A stretch of 36,076 nt of DNA, taken from DASWNP01 sp035537095. GTDB taxonomy: Bacteria; Acidobacteriota; Blastocatellia; Pyrinomonadales; Pyrinomonadaceae. The stretch lies in assembly GCA_035537095.1 (NCBI GenBank), contig DATLMV010000039.1:1-36076 (forward strand), read 5' to 3'. Both the position numbers and the translations under genes were made by a program. The notes under the pieces are model-generated. The model saw only the letters and a list, made by a program, of their open reading frames with translations. It searched no databases and was not told the origin of the DNA. Shown here in pieces: positions 1-7,627 of the stretch (positions are counted from its first letter, which is position 1; each line of letters starts with the position of its first letter).

Positions 1-2
1 TC

Positions 3-656
3 GCATGTGTCTTCACCGAAGCTCCCGGCGAAGCCTTCATCTACGGTTCGCTCGCCGCCAACGTGCGACACTTCCGCCTGCGCGGGCAGACGCTCGCGCG
101 CATCCACGCTCTCTCCAAACGCTACACGCCCGCCGCCGACACGCGCCGCCACGCATGGGACGAAGACGAACTGCTGCGCCACACGGAGCGTTACCTGCCG
201 CCGTCGGAGACGATTGTTTGGGCCGAGCACGCCGAGCTTATCAACTGGCTGCGAGATTATCCGCGCGACGCCGAGACGTTCGGTCTGATTCACGGCGACT
301 TCGGCCAGACGAACTATCGCGTCGCGGGCGACGTGCTGACCGCCTTCGATTTCGACGACTGCTGCTACCATTGGTTCGCATACGACCTCGCCGTCATCAT
401 CTACCCGCACGGCTGGCGCGACGAAGCAAACACTCTGCTCGACGCGCTGCTCGCGGGCTACGCTGACGCGGGCGGGCGCGTCTCACACTCGACCGGCGAC
501 CTGACGCGCTTTTGCAGGCTGCGTCAACTCTACATGTTTCTACACTTCGCGCGGCGTTGGGGCTTCCGCAATCTCTCCGAACAACAGGCCGACTGGTTCT
601 CTCAAAAACGCGACAACATCGCGCGCGGTTATCATCTGCCGCCGGGAGTCACTTGA
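3..656 (+). CDS. Phosphotransferase of the APH / homoserine-kinase-like fold, 5' truncated
   Basis: The reading frame is open from the first bases of the window, so the true start lies upstream; the GTG at 63 is internal. The visible 217 residues are the C-terminal lobe of a kinase-like phosphotransferase. It has the catalytic-loop motif HGDFGQTN, followed about 15 residues later by the metal-binding segment FDFDD and then YDLAV. These are the Brenner-type and DxD-type motifs of the aminoglycoside/choline/homoserine phosphotransferase superfamily. The substrate cannot be told from this lobe. Sugar, choline, homoserine or a small metabolite are all possible, and drug resistance should not be assumed. 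The gene converges on lolD with a gap of about 60 bases. Confidence 0.8.
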   Translation, partial: ACVFTEAPGEAFIYGSLAANVRHFRLRGQTLARIHALSKRYTPAADTRRHAWDEDELLRHTERYLPPSETIVWAEHAELINWLRDYPRDAETFGLIHGDFGQTNYRVAGDVLTAFDFDDCCYHWFAYDLAVIIYPHGWRDEANTLLDALLAGYADAGGRVSHSTGDLTRFCRLRQLYMFLHFARRWGFRNLSEQQADWFSQKRDNIARGYHLPPGVT

Positions 657-718
657 GCAGGTTCTGTTTTAGTCCGGCGAGCCACTTCGCTTTCAAAATC
701 GGGCGAGCTTCTTTTCCG

Positions 719-1447
719 TTAATCTTCGCCGACGCGTCCGTCTTTGATGAGCAGGCGGCGGTCGCACGTGCGCGCGAGTTGTTCGTTGTGCGTGGCGATG
801 ACGACGCACGCCGGGCGCGCGCGGCAGAGCGAGAGCAGCAACGCGCCGACCTCCTCTCCGGTGCGCGCGTCGAGATTTCCGGTCGGCTCGTCGGCGAGCA
901 CGAGGCGCGGCTCGCCGACGAGCGCGCGCGCGATGGCGACCCGTTGTTGTTCGCCGCCCGACATCTCGCCCGTCCGGTGCGCCGCGCGCTCGCGTAAACC
1001 CACGCGCTCCAACATCGCCTGCGCCGCCCCGCGCGCCTCTGCGTTGCTGCGCCGCGCGACAAGGAGCGGCAGCGCGACGTTCTCCGCAGCCGTTAAATCC
1101 GGCAGCAGGTGGTGAAACTGAAAGACGAAGCCGACCGACGCGTTGCGAAATCGCGACTGCTCCGCGACCGCCGCGCGCGTGATGTCGAACTCGCCGAGGC
1201 GCACGCGTCCTGCGTCCGCCGCTTCCAGCCCGCCGAGCACGTGCAGCAGCGTTGACTTCCCCGCCCCCGAAGCCCCCACGACCGCCAGCATCTCGCCCCA
1301 CGCCGCCGCGAACGTCACCCCGCGCAGAACCTCCAACACGCCGCCCGCCGGATTGCGAAAAGACTTCCACACGTCTTCGACGACCAACGCGCCTCCGGGC
1401 ATCGTCTGTTGAGCATCTGAAGCTTTAGCTTTTGAGTCGGCAACCAT
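719..1447 (-). CDS. lolD: Lipoprotein-releasing ABC transporter ATP-binding protein LolD
   Basis: This is the ATPase of the LolCDE complex, which extracts lipoproteins from the inner membrane for transfer to LolA. Visible motifs are Walker A (GASGAGKST, about residues 58-66), a Q-loop region (FQFHHLLPDLTA), the ABC signature MSGGEQQRVAIARAL, Walker B with LVLADEPTGNLD, and the H-loop in ATHNEQLA. The HHLLP segment is typical of LolD/MacB-type ATPases. I chose the ATG at 1447. A TTG at 1471 and an ATG at 1402 are also in frame, none has a strong Shine-Dalgarno, and the first 15 residues are not conserved-looking. The permease gene lies upstream on the same strand, so the two probably work together, although a 234-base gap holding an inverted repeat separates them. 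Confidence 0.9.
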   Translation of the reverse strand: MVADSKAKASDAQQTMPGGALVVEDVWKSFRNPAGGVLEVLRGVTFAAAWGEMLAVVGASGAGKSTLLHVLGGLEAADAGRVRLGEFDITRAAVAEQSRFRNASVGFVFQFHHLLPDLTAAENVALPLLVARRSNAEARGAAQAMLERVGLRERAAHRTGEMSGGEQQRVAIARALVGEPRLVLADEPTGNLDARTGEEVGALLLSLCRARPACVVIATHNEQLARTCDRRLLIKDGRVGED

Positions 1448-1512
1448 CGCGGCTTTCGAGTTTGAGTTCAACGATTACTGATTAGAGCAGTTAACAAAAC
1501 CTCTGAAGAAAT

Positions 1513-1602
1513 TAACAGAGATGGACAGGATGGACAGGATAAAAAGAGACGGCTTAAGCGTCATTGATTTCTCAAACTTCTCATCCTATCCATGCCTGTT
1601 TA
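1513..1602. repeat. Inverted 9-nt-period repeat (ACAGGATGG type) between lolC/E and lolD
   Basis: The left arm at 1513-1541 is built from GATGGACAG-type nonamers. The right arm at about 1580-1602 reads as the reverse complement (CATCCTATCCATGCCTGTT). The two arms can form an imperfect hairpin with a loop of about 40 nt. Related nonamer words occur again near 23506-23545 and 24703-24757. The element fills the gap between two genes of what would otherwise be one operon. Confidence 0.7.
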
Positions 1603-1681
1603 ATTTCGCTTTGCCTGTGCGGGCGGTTTCATGTTGTTGGCGACTCTTAGATTAGGTTTTTCGGTTTGTGTCCCGACATCC

Positions 1682-3148
1682 TTATTCATGTCTCAAAGCC
1701 TCCGCCGGACGCACGCGCGCGGCGTTGCGCGCCGGGTAGAGCGTGGCGAGCAGGCTGACGGCGAAGGCGGCGAGCGCGATGAAGAGCACGTCGCGCGTGT
1801 GCGGGTGGAGCGGAACGCTGGTAAGCGAATAGACATCGGGCGGCAGCCGCACGAGGCCGAAATAGTTGCCAAAGAAACATGCGACGAGTCCGAGCGCGAC
1901 GCCCGCCGATGCTCCGATTGCGCCAATCAGCGCGCCCTCCAAAACGAAGATAGACATGATGCTCGACGCGCGTGCGCCGAGCGCGCCGAGGATGGCGATG
2001 TCGGCACGACGTTCGACGACGACGAGCGCGAGCGTCACCGTGATGTTGAGCGCGGCGACGAGCATGATCAACATGATGATGAGCGTGACCGTCCGGCGCT
2101 CCAACTCCAACGCCGCGAAGAGAGCGCGATTCGCCTCGCGCCAATCAACAATCGTCCAGCCCTCGCCGAACGCGCGCCGGATGCGCTCCGCTACATCGCG
2201 CGTCGCGTAGATGTCCGCGACCTCCACGCTGATAACCGACGCCCGCACCGCAGGTGCGTGCACATCCTCCGAGAGCTTGTCCGTCGCGCCGTCGTCGCTC
2301 ATGCTTGCGGCCATCGCCAGAGATGTGTAAGTCCAAGCGGCGTCGTAATCGTAGAGACCGGAGCGGAAGAGTCCCGCGACGCGGATGCGCCGGATGCGCG
2401 GCGCAAACCCGTTCGACTCCGAACTCTTTTCACCGGACACGAGCCAGCCCTCTGCGCCGACGCGCGCAAGTCCCGTCCGCGCCGCCAATTCCGCGCCGAC
2501 GATAACCTGTGCGGGCGGCCCGTCCTCAACCTCGCCCAACAGAGAAAGCATCGTCTCGTTTGATGATGCGTCGTCGTCTTCATCCGGCAGAGCGCGTTTA
2601 TCCTCGTCCGCCAGAGTGCGCCCGTCACTTTTCGACGGCGCGCGTTCATCCTTATTTGATGACGCGCTCTCTTTCGCGCTTGATGAAGAACGCGCTTCTC
2701 CGGTGTCGGTCGGTGCTTCCAGAAAAAGATTCTCTATCGAACCGGCGACGAGCGTCCGGCGAATCTCGGCGAGGACGCGCGCGGCTTCCGTGTCAACGCC
2801 GCGCACGATTGTGTAGGCCGCGCCGTCGGGGCCGCTCAGGAGCGCGCCCGTGTAGGTCGTCGCCGTCGCATCTGTGACGCCCTCGACGCCGCGCAACGCG
2901 GCGACGCTCGCGCGCCAATCCGCGAAGGGTCGCCCGTCCTCCGGCATCAGGGTGAGGTGCGCCGTGCCGCGCAGGATTTTGTCTTGCAGTTCGTCTCGAA
3001 AACCGTTGGCGAGCGACATCGCGACGATCAACGCCCCGACGCCGCAAGCGATTCCGAGCATCGCCGCCAGCGCCGTCAACTGCGCCGCCCCGCGCCGCCC
3101 GCGCCGCAGGCGCAGATAACGCATCGCAAAAAAAATCTCGTAAGGCAT
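1682..3148 (-). CDS. Lipoprotein-releasing system permease (LolC/LolE family) with an acidic low-complexity insert
   Basis: Membrane permease of 488 residues with the FtsX/MacB layout: one N-terminal membrane helix (about 23-45), a large periplasmic domain, and three C-terminal membrane helices starting near residue 350. The N-terminus (YEIFFAMRYLRLRR) and the SLANGFRDELQDKIL stretch match the LolC/E family, and lolD follows on the same strand. The family is usually about 400-415 residues. Here residues about 145-202 (2543-2716) are an extra Ser/Asp/Glu/Lys-rich tract, and a second short Ser/Asp/Ala-rich stretch lies near residues 278-300. Both would fall in the periplasmic domain. With a single permease visible, LolC and LolE cannot be distinguished; many non-enteric bacteria use one homodimeric permease (often called LolF). 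Confidence 0.88.
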   Translation of the reverse strand: MPYEIFFAMRYLRLRRGRRGAAQLTALAAMLGIACGVGALIVAMSLANGFRDELQDKILRGTAHLTLMPEDGRPFADWRASVAALRGVEGVTDATATTYTGALLSGPDGAAYTIVRGVDTEAARVLAEIRRTLVAGSIENLFLEAPTDTGEARSSSSAKESASSNKDERAPSKSDGRTLADEDKRALPDEDDDASSNETMLSLLGEVEDGPPAQVIVGAELAARTGLARVGAEGWLVSGEKSSESNGFAPRIRRIRVAGLFRSGLYDYDAAWTYTSLAMAASMSDDGATDKLSEDVHAPAVRASVISVEVADIYATRDVAERIRRAFGEGWTIVDWREANRALFAALELERRTVTLIIMLIMLVAALNITVTLALVVVERRADIAILGALGARASSIMSIFVLEGALIGAIGASAGVALGLVACFFGNYFGLVRLPPDVYSLTSVPLHPHTRDVLFIALAAFAVSLLATLYPARNAARVRPAEALRHE

Positions 3149-3162
3149 AAGAAGTTAGCAGC

Positions 3163-3350
3163 CAGCGGTGAGCAGTAAAAAGCGATGGATGACGTGTGAG
3201 CAATAAGCGTTCGATGACGTGTCCCGGAGTCAATGTTGTCGGCGTTGTCGGCAGATAAAAAAACCTGCTCAACGCTTACTGCACACGGTTCATTTTCCGT
3301 TTACTGCTCACCGCTCGCTCTCCTGCTACGGCTCAACGCTTACTGCTCGC
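3163..3350. repeat. Heptad repeat array, family E (GCTCAAC / GCTTACT / GCTCGCC), with inverted parts
   Basis: The stretch contains runs such as GCTCAAC-GCTTACT-GCTCGCC-GCTCGCT, a clear 7-nt period. On the other side of the gap the complementary words GGTGAGCAGTAAA and GAGCAATAAGCG occur around 3168-3212. The array fills most of the 191-base gap between the GT39 gene and lolC/E. It enters the GT39 gene: its last residues (SGEQ) and its TAA stop are written in the repeat. The same family recurs as a short run at 34115-34155. Confidence 0.75.
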
Positions 3351-5046
3351 CGCTCGCTTTCCTGATGACCGCGATCCATTGTCCCCGGCGTTGGTTTTGA
3401 TAGACGAGTTGACCGCCGAGGAGCCGCGCGGCTTCGTCGGCGTGTAGGTCTCGGAACTTGTTGTTGGTGGAAAAGATCAGCACCGTGTCGTATTGCGGCT
3501 CGCGCGCGGCGGCGGCGGCCAGTTCCGTCGCGGAAAAATGCTCGACGGTCGTCAAGACCATGAGCGGTTTGTCCGTATAACCGAAGTGAGCGTTCCGCAA
3601 CTCGTCGCTTGCGGGCCAAGAAGTTATCACTTTCGCGTCGGGGTATCTCTCCGAGAGAAACTGCGCGGCATCCTTGTGCAGCAGAATAAAATCGCGGTAG
3701 GCGAGATTCTCCTCCCAAGGGTAACGGTACGGCGGATTGACGACGAGCGCGAAGGCGAACGCCGCACACGCGAGCGCGACGATGAGCGGCCAGCGGCGGA
3801 CGCGTCGCCGCAGCGTCGAGACGCAGACGAGGATGACGAGCGGGACGACGGGCAGCATGTAGCGCGCGAGCACCGCGCCGCCGACGAGCGAGAGCGCGAC
3901 GACGTGCGCCAGCGTGACGACGGCGAAGACGAGTTGCACCGGAATACTGATGCGCGCGCGTTCGACGCTGGCGTCCGCGAGTGGTCGCAGGAACATGGCG
4001 AGCGCGGCGGCCCCTGTGAGAAAGAAGAGGTTCTTGTAGGCCGTGACGTGCCAGAGGCGAATCGCTCCGGCGAAGAGGATGCGCGCGGGCGTGACGGTTG
4101 ATTCGACGTTGAAGCGAAAAAATTCCGGGTTGCCGAAGAAGTAGCCCGTGTGCAGGTAGTGATAGGTCAGCCAGAGCGCGAGCGGCACGAGCGACAGCAG
4201 CAACAGCAGCGGCCAGAGCGCGCCGCGTCGCGGCTCGACGCAGAGGCTCCGCATCGTCTTGCTTCTCCGGCTCGACACGAGGCACAACAGTTCCCAACCG
4301 AACAGAGCGAGCGGCGTCAATATCGCCGTCTCTTTCGAGAGCGCGGCGAGCGCAAACAGAGCGACCGCCGACAGACGGCGCATGAGAGGATTCGTGTATC
4401 GAACTGTTGCCGCGTCCGCTCGCGGCGCGGCGGGTGCGCCCGTCGCGGCGTCGAGTTCGTTCGTCACATCGTCTCCTTCGTTGGTCGCACCGGCGGATGC
4501 GTTCGTCGCGTCGTCGTTGTTGTCGCGGGCGTTTGTCGGGAGGTAGAGCAGGAGTCCCCAGATGGTGAAGGCGGCGGCGGCCATGTCGAGATGCGCCATC
4601 GTCGTCTGCGTGAAGACGACGGAATAGAGCGCGGTCGAGGCGACGGTGGCGACCGCGACCGCTTGACCCGCGAAGCGGCGTGCGAGACAGAAGACGCCCG
4701 CGAGCGTCGCCGCCGCCACGAGCGTCATCAATAGACGCGTGACGACGATTGTCTCGCCGAAGAGTTTCCAGCCGAGCGCGAGATAGGCCATGACGAGCGG
4801 CGGGTGCGCGTTCGAGAGCGTGGAGCGCGGGATCAGGCGGCCCGTGTGCAGGAGGTCGTGCGCGGCGGGGACGAAATATCCGGCCTCGTCCCAGTAGTAG
4901 GGCAGGCGCAGCAGCGGGAGATGCAGGAGGACGAGCGCGGCGAAGATTGAGACGAAGACGAGCGAGACACGGTAGGGTTTGCGTCCGGCGTGCGCGGGCG
5001 ACGGCGTGGGCGCGGCAGCGTCAACGCTTGCGTGCGGAGATGTCAT
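3340..5046 (-). CDS. GT39-type (ArnT/PMT-like) membrane glycosyltransferase
   Basis: Multi-spanning membrane protein of 568 residues. After a short cytoplasmic N-terminus comes a first membrane helix and then the motif PYYWDEAGYFVPAA, the first-loop acidic motif of lipid-dependent glycosyltransferases such as ArnT and protein O-mannosyltransferases. NAHPPLVMAYLALGWKLFGE follows, as usual in this family. It probably moves a sugar from a polyprenyl-phosphate donor to a lipid or protein acceptor on the periplasmic side; donor and acceptor are unknown. Residues about 171-217 (4396-4536) are a low-complexity Asn/Asp/Ala/Thr insert in a loop. The ATG at 5046 was preferred to a TTG at 5070. The start overlaps the upstream gene by 26 bases, suggesting translational coupling. 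The last residues and the stop lie in a heptad repeat. Confidence 0.87.
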   Translation of the reverse strand: MTSPHASVDAAAPTPSPAHAGRKPYRVSLVFVSIFAALVLLHLPLLRLPYYWDEAGYFVPAAHDLLHTGRLIPRSTLSNAHPPLVMAYLALGWKLFGETIVVTRLLMTLVAAATLAGVFCLARRFAGQAVAVATVASTALYSVVFTQTTMAHLDMAAAAFTIWGLLLYLPTNARDNNDDATNASAGATNEGDDVTNELDAATGAPAAPRADAATVRYTNPLMRRLSAVALFALAALSKETAILTPLALFGWELLCLVSSRRSKTMRSLCVEPRRGALWPLLLLLSLVPLALWLTYHYLHTGYFFGNPEFFRFNVESTVTPARILFAGAIRLWHVTAYKNLFFLTGAAALAMFLRPLADASVERARISIPVQLVFAVVTLAHVVALSLVGGAVLARYMLPVVPLVILVCVSTLRRRVRRWPLIVALACAAFAFALVVNPPYRYPWEENLAYRDFILLHKDAAQFLSERYPDAKVITSWPASDELRNAHFGYTDKPLMVLTTVEHFSATELAAAAAREPQYDTVLIFSTNNKFRDLHADEAARLLGGQLVYQNQRRGQWIAVIRKASGEQ

Positions 5047-5908
5047 CGGGTGTCGTCGTGCGCGCTTCAAGGAGCTTCTGTTCCAGAGGTTCTTCGGGAT
5101 GTTCTTCGGTTCGCTTGACCATCGTCAGGCGATTGCCGCGCTCATTGTACTCGACTTCGTCCATGATGTTGTGAATCAGGAGGACGCCGCGCCCCGATGT
5201 CTTGAAGAGGTTGGCGGGGTCGAGCGGGTCGGGGATGTCGCGCAGGTTGAAGCCCTCGCCTTCGTCCTCGACGGTGAAGCGTGCCTCCGTCGGCGACAGG
5301 TCGGCGGTGATGCGAACGAGTTTGGAGGGGTCGTTGCGGTTGCCGTGTTTGACGGCATTGACGAAAGCCTCGTCGAGCGCGATGAAGAGATTCGAGCGTT
5401 CCGGCTTGATCACGCCGAGACGCGTCACGCGCTCCAACAGGTAATGCAGCACGCCGTTCATCAGCGAGAGGTCGCTCGGCAACTCGAACTCGATGTGCTC
5501 GCGCACGAAGGGCAGCACCTTCGCGTCGTCAACGTAATAGAGTTTGTAGTTGAGCGTCTTCTCGACGATGGCGCGCAACTCTTCGCGGTCGTACGGGCGG
5601 CGAACGAAATTCGACGCGCCGAGTTTGAAAGCCTTGACGATACAATTTTGACAGGCTTCTTCGGTCGAGAAGACGACGGGCACGAACAGGTGTTTCTTCT
5701 TGATGTCGCCGAGCAGACGCACGCTGTCGTCGGAGGTTTCCGAAAGGTCGCTGATGATAAGGTCGAAATCTTCGAGGTCTTCGCGCGCAATCGCCTCGTC
5801 GCGGTTGCCCGTGGCGACGACTTCGTGGCCGAGTTCGCCGAGCACCTGCCGCAGAAGGACGCGGAGTTCGGTGCTGCTCTCAACGATGAGGATACGTCGT
5901 TTATCCAT
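5021..5908 (-). CDS. Receiver domain fused to an RsbW-type ATPase (HATPase_c) domain
   Basis: The protein has 295 residues. Residues 3-120 form a response-regulator receiver fold with the phospho-acceptor-position Asp54 (IISDLSE). Residues about 140-275 form a GHKL ATPase of the anti-sigma-factor kinase type, with N-box DEAFVNAVKHGN (179-190), G1 box DEGEGFN and G2 box TSGRGVLLIHNIMDEV. The receiver is atypical: the acidic pair after beta-1 is Glu10-Ser11 and the usual Lys before the conserved Pro is Arg104. Such fusions usually place a partner-switch kinase under phosphorelay or stress control; that role is inferred. The ATG at 5908 begins the receiver directly. The ATPase motifs closely match those of the separate small kinase at 28828-29241, which sits beside a STAS protein. 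Confidence 0.85.
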   Translation of the reverse strand: MDKRRILIVESSTELRVLLRQVLGELGHEVVATGNRDEAIAREDLEDFDLIISDLSETSDDSVRLLGDIKKKHLFVPVVFSTEEACQNCIVKAFKLGASNFVRRPYDREELRAIVEKTLNYKLYYVDDAKVLPFVREHIEFELPSDLSLMNGVLHYLLERVTRLGVIKPERSNLFIALDEAFVNAVKHGNRNDPSKLVRITADLSPTEARFTVEDEGEGFNLRDIPDPLDPANLFKTSGRGVLLIHNIMDEVEYNERGNRLTMVKRTEEHPEEPLEQKLLEARTTTPDDISARKR

Positions 5909-6012
5909 CCAACAAGATTCCGCTGACCTTGAAAATCGGGGAGGGCGAGAACACGGGCCGCAGGCACGTTTCCATCCACGCTGTACGACGCCGCGCCGCA
6001 CAGAGTTTCAGC

Positions 6013-6053
6013 AATATAACACACGTTTTATTGCGGGATAACACACCTTTTAT
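6013..6053 (-). promoter_or_regulatory. Candidate promoter with two direct operator-like sites upstream of the receiver-ATPase gene
   Basis: Two near-identical 16-mers, ATAACACACGTTTTAT (6016-6031) and ATAACACACCTTTTAT (6038-6053), differ at one base and lie 22 bases apart, two helical turns. The first fits an imperfect palindrome ATAAnACnnGTnTTAT. Read on the minus strand, a TATATT -10-like box (6013-6018) is preceded at 17 bases by TTATCC, a weak -35. The first 16-mer covers the spacer and part of the -10, and the second covers the -35, as a repressor or regulator site pair might. The rest of the 355-base divergent gap (5909-6263) shows no gene. Confidence 0.4.
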
Positions 6054-6263
6054 CGCCCCGCCCCCGCAAAGCATAGACCCGTACAACGTTTTCCCCCGCC
6101 CGTAAGTTTCCCCGACCGATTTTTTCTCGATGCAAAAATTTAAGACGGAACGACGCCCCGCGCTTTGCCCCGAACTTTGCGGAGCGTCCCCGGAAGCGAC
6201 GGCGAACGACCCGCTCTTTCTGCTTCGCACATCGTTTCTGTTAGACTCGGACGCGGATTCGCC

Positions 6264-7034
6264 ATGCAGACTTCAACGCCGCACGACCGGAGCGCACAGT
6301 CTTCCGCAGCAGAGACAAACGCGGGCGCGCGCGACGCGGCCACAGTCGCGGCGGCGGACGAGCGCACGCGTCGCGCATATCGTTTCGCAGACCTCTCGGC
6401 CTACCCCTTCAAACAACGCTTGATAATTCGCGCCGCCGACGTTGTCTTCTACATCCTGATTCAAATTATCGGGCGCACCACGCGTTTCGCCGTCGAGGGT
6501 TGGGAGCATTGGGAGGCGGCGACGCGCGGCGGGGGTCTGCCGATTTACACCTTCTGGCACAACCGCGTCTTTCTCGCGACATACTTCTGGCGACGCCGAC
6601 GCATCGTCGTGATGACCTCGCAGAGCTTGGACGGCGAATACATCGCGCGCCTCATCCAACGCTTCGGCTACGGCGCGGCGCGCGGCTCGTCAACGCGCGG
6701 CGGCATCGGCGCACTCGTCGAGATGGTGCGGCTCGTGCGCTCCGGCTGCGCCACCGGTTTCACCATAGACGGCCCGCGCGGCCCGCGCTACGTCGCCAAA
6801 ACGGGCGCGCTCCTCCTCGCCAAAAAGACCGGACAGCCCGTGCTTCCCTTCTCCGTCAACTCCGCGCGCCACTACGCCGTGCCCAGTTGGGACGGCTTCC
6901 AAATCCCCGCGCCCTTCGCCCGCGCGCGCGTCCGCATCGCGCCCCCCATCTACGTCCCCCCCGACGCCGACGAACAACTCCTCGAACAAAAACGCGTCGA
7001 ACTCCAACACGCCCTCGATGCGCTCAATTTATAA
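6264..7034 (+). CDS. DUF374 / LPLAT-type lysophospholipid acyltransferase-like protein
   Basis: The 256-residue protein belongs to the DUF374 branch of the lysophospholipid acyltransferase superfamily. The HxxxxD-type catalytic region appears as FWHNRVF, and the acceptor-binding motif as TIDGPRGPRY, with AKKTGQPVLPFSV after it. A hydrophobic segment lies near residues 50-65 (ADVVFYILIQII). In many Gram-negatives DUF374 proteins stand near lipid A or Kdo genes and are thought to acylate a lipid; here the neighbours do not show the substrate. An upstream non-ATG start at 6165 is possible but would add a non-conserved leader, so the ATG at 6264 is used. Confidence 0.8.
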   Translation: MQTSTPHDRSAQSSAAETNAGARDAATVAAADERTRRAYRFADLSAYPFKQRLIIRAADVVFYILIQIIGRTTRFAVEGWEHWEAATRGGGLPIYTFWHNRVFLATYFWRRRRIVVMTSQSLDGEYIARLIQRFGYGAARGSSTRGGIGALVEMVRLVRSGCATGFTIDGPRGPRYVAKTGALLLAKKTGQPVLPFSVNSARHYAVPSWDGFQIPAPFARARVRIAPPIYVPPDADEQLLEQKRVELQHALDALNL

Positions 7035-7089
7035 CGACACGAGACAAAGCACGGGCGCGTGACGAATATTGAAATCCTGATGCGCGAGT

Positions 7090-7341
7090 ATGACGCGAGA
7101 TAATTTTCAAATCGTCGGGAAGATTACGGACATCGAAGTGATTGCCGTGCAGCATTCGATTCGCGTCTTGGAGTTTCTGCGAAGCAGTTACGGGAGGGGC
7201 CGCTGGCGTAAGTTGAAGGGTCTTGCCACAGTACTGCTTGAAGATGGTAGGATGCGACGGGCGGAGGTACACTGGTACGAAGCGCACGGTCTCGGCAAAC
7301 ATCAAATGAAAGTCAAACGCTATCTGGATGAACTATCATGA
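7090..7341 (+). CDS. Small conserved hypothetical protein, first of an overlapping pair
   Basis: The protein has 83 residues and reads as a genuine gene. It has a hydrophobic/charged pattern of beta then alpha elements and a conserved-looking centre and C-terminus (WRKLKG, EVHWYEAHG, KRYLDE). From memory, proteins with this pattern occur in cyanobacteria and other phyla, often beside a protein like the next gene; I know no tested function. Its stop overlaps the start of the next gene by four bases (ATGA), so the two are co-translated. GC content is visibly lower than in the neighbouring genes, which suggests recent acquisition. The small size and overlap recall toxin-antitoxin pairs, but I recognise no toxin fold. 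Confidence 0.7.
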   Translation: MTRDNFQIVGKITDIEVIAVQHSIRVLEFLRSSYGRGRWRKLKGLATVLLEDGRMRRAEVHWYEAHGLGKHQMKVKRYLDELS

Positions 7342-7604
7342 AGCGTAAGCATACTGCGGAAACGTTGCTCGCCATCTGCATTGACAACACCGATTATGAG
7401 ATGTCTTTGGAGCGTCGCAAAGTTTATCCGGTGCTGCCGGACGCGGATGCCGAACAGCATAATTACGTGCGAGTGATTGACGAAACCGGTGAGGACTATC
7501 TTTTTCCGGCGAGCAGGTTCGTACTCATCAACGTCACGGCTGATGTCGAGCGTGCGGTGCTGGCACGACCGCACGCTCCGGCAGACCGGACGGCGGCGAA
7601 TTGA
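7338..7604 (+). CDS. Small conserved hypothetical protein, second of an overlapping pair
   Basis: The protein has 88 residues and starts at the ATG inside the previous stop. It has a compact beta-rich look: LLAICIDN, LERRKVYPVLPD, YVRVIDETGEDYLFPASRFV. The pattern 'short enzyme-free domain with a conserved GEDYL-P sequence' is one I remember from uncharacterised proteins of cyanobacteria encoded next to homologues of the previous gene. The residues after about 78 (RPHAPADRTAAN) look like a non-conserved tail. It ends 23 bases before the peptidase gene, which has its own strong GGAGG, so co-transcription is likely but a shared function is not implied. Confidence 0.7.
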   Translation: MKRKHTAETLLAICIDNTDYEMSLERRKVYPVLPDADAEQHNYVRVIDETGEDYLFPASRFVLINVTADVERAVLARPHAPADRTAAN

Positions 7605-7627
7605 TTCCACTTCTACGGAGGCATTGA

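Noticed and set aside
3..656. Calling the first gene an aminoglycoside resistance kinase
   Set aside because: The motifs are shared by the whole phosphotransferase superfamily, and the N-terminal lobe is outside the window.
1631..2563. A 310-codon plus-strand ORF opposite the LolC/E permease
   Set aside because: It is antisense to a clear membrane permease and has the Arg/Asp/His-rich composition expected from a shadow frame in GC-rich DNA.
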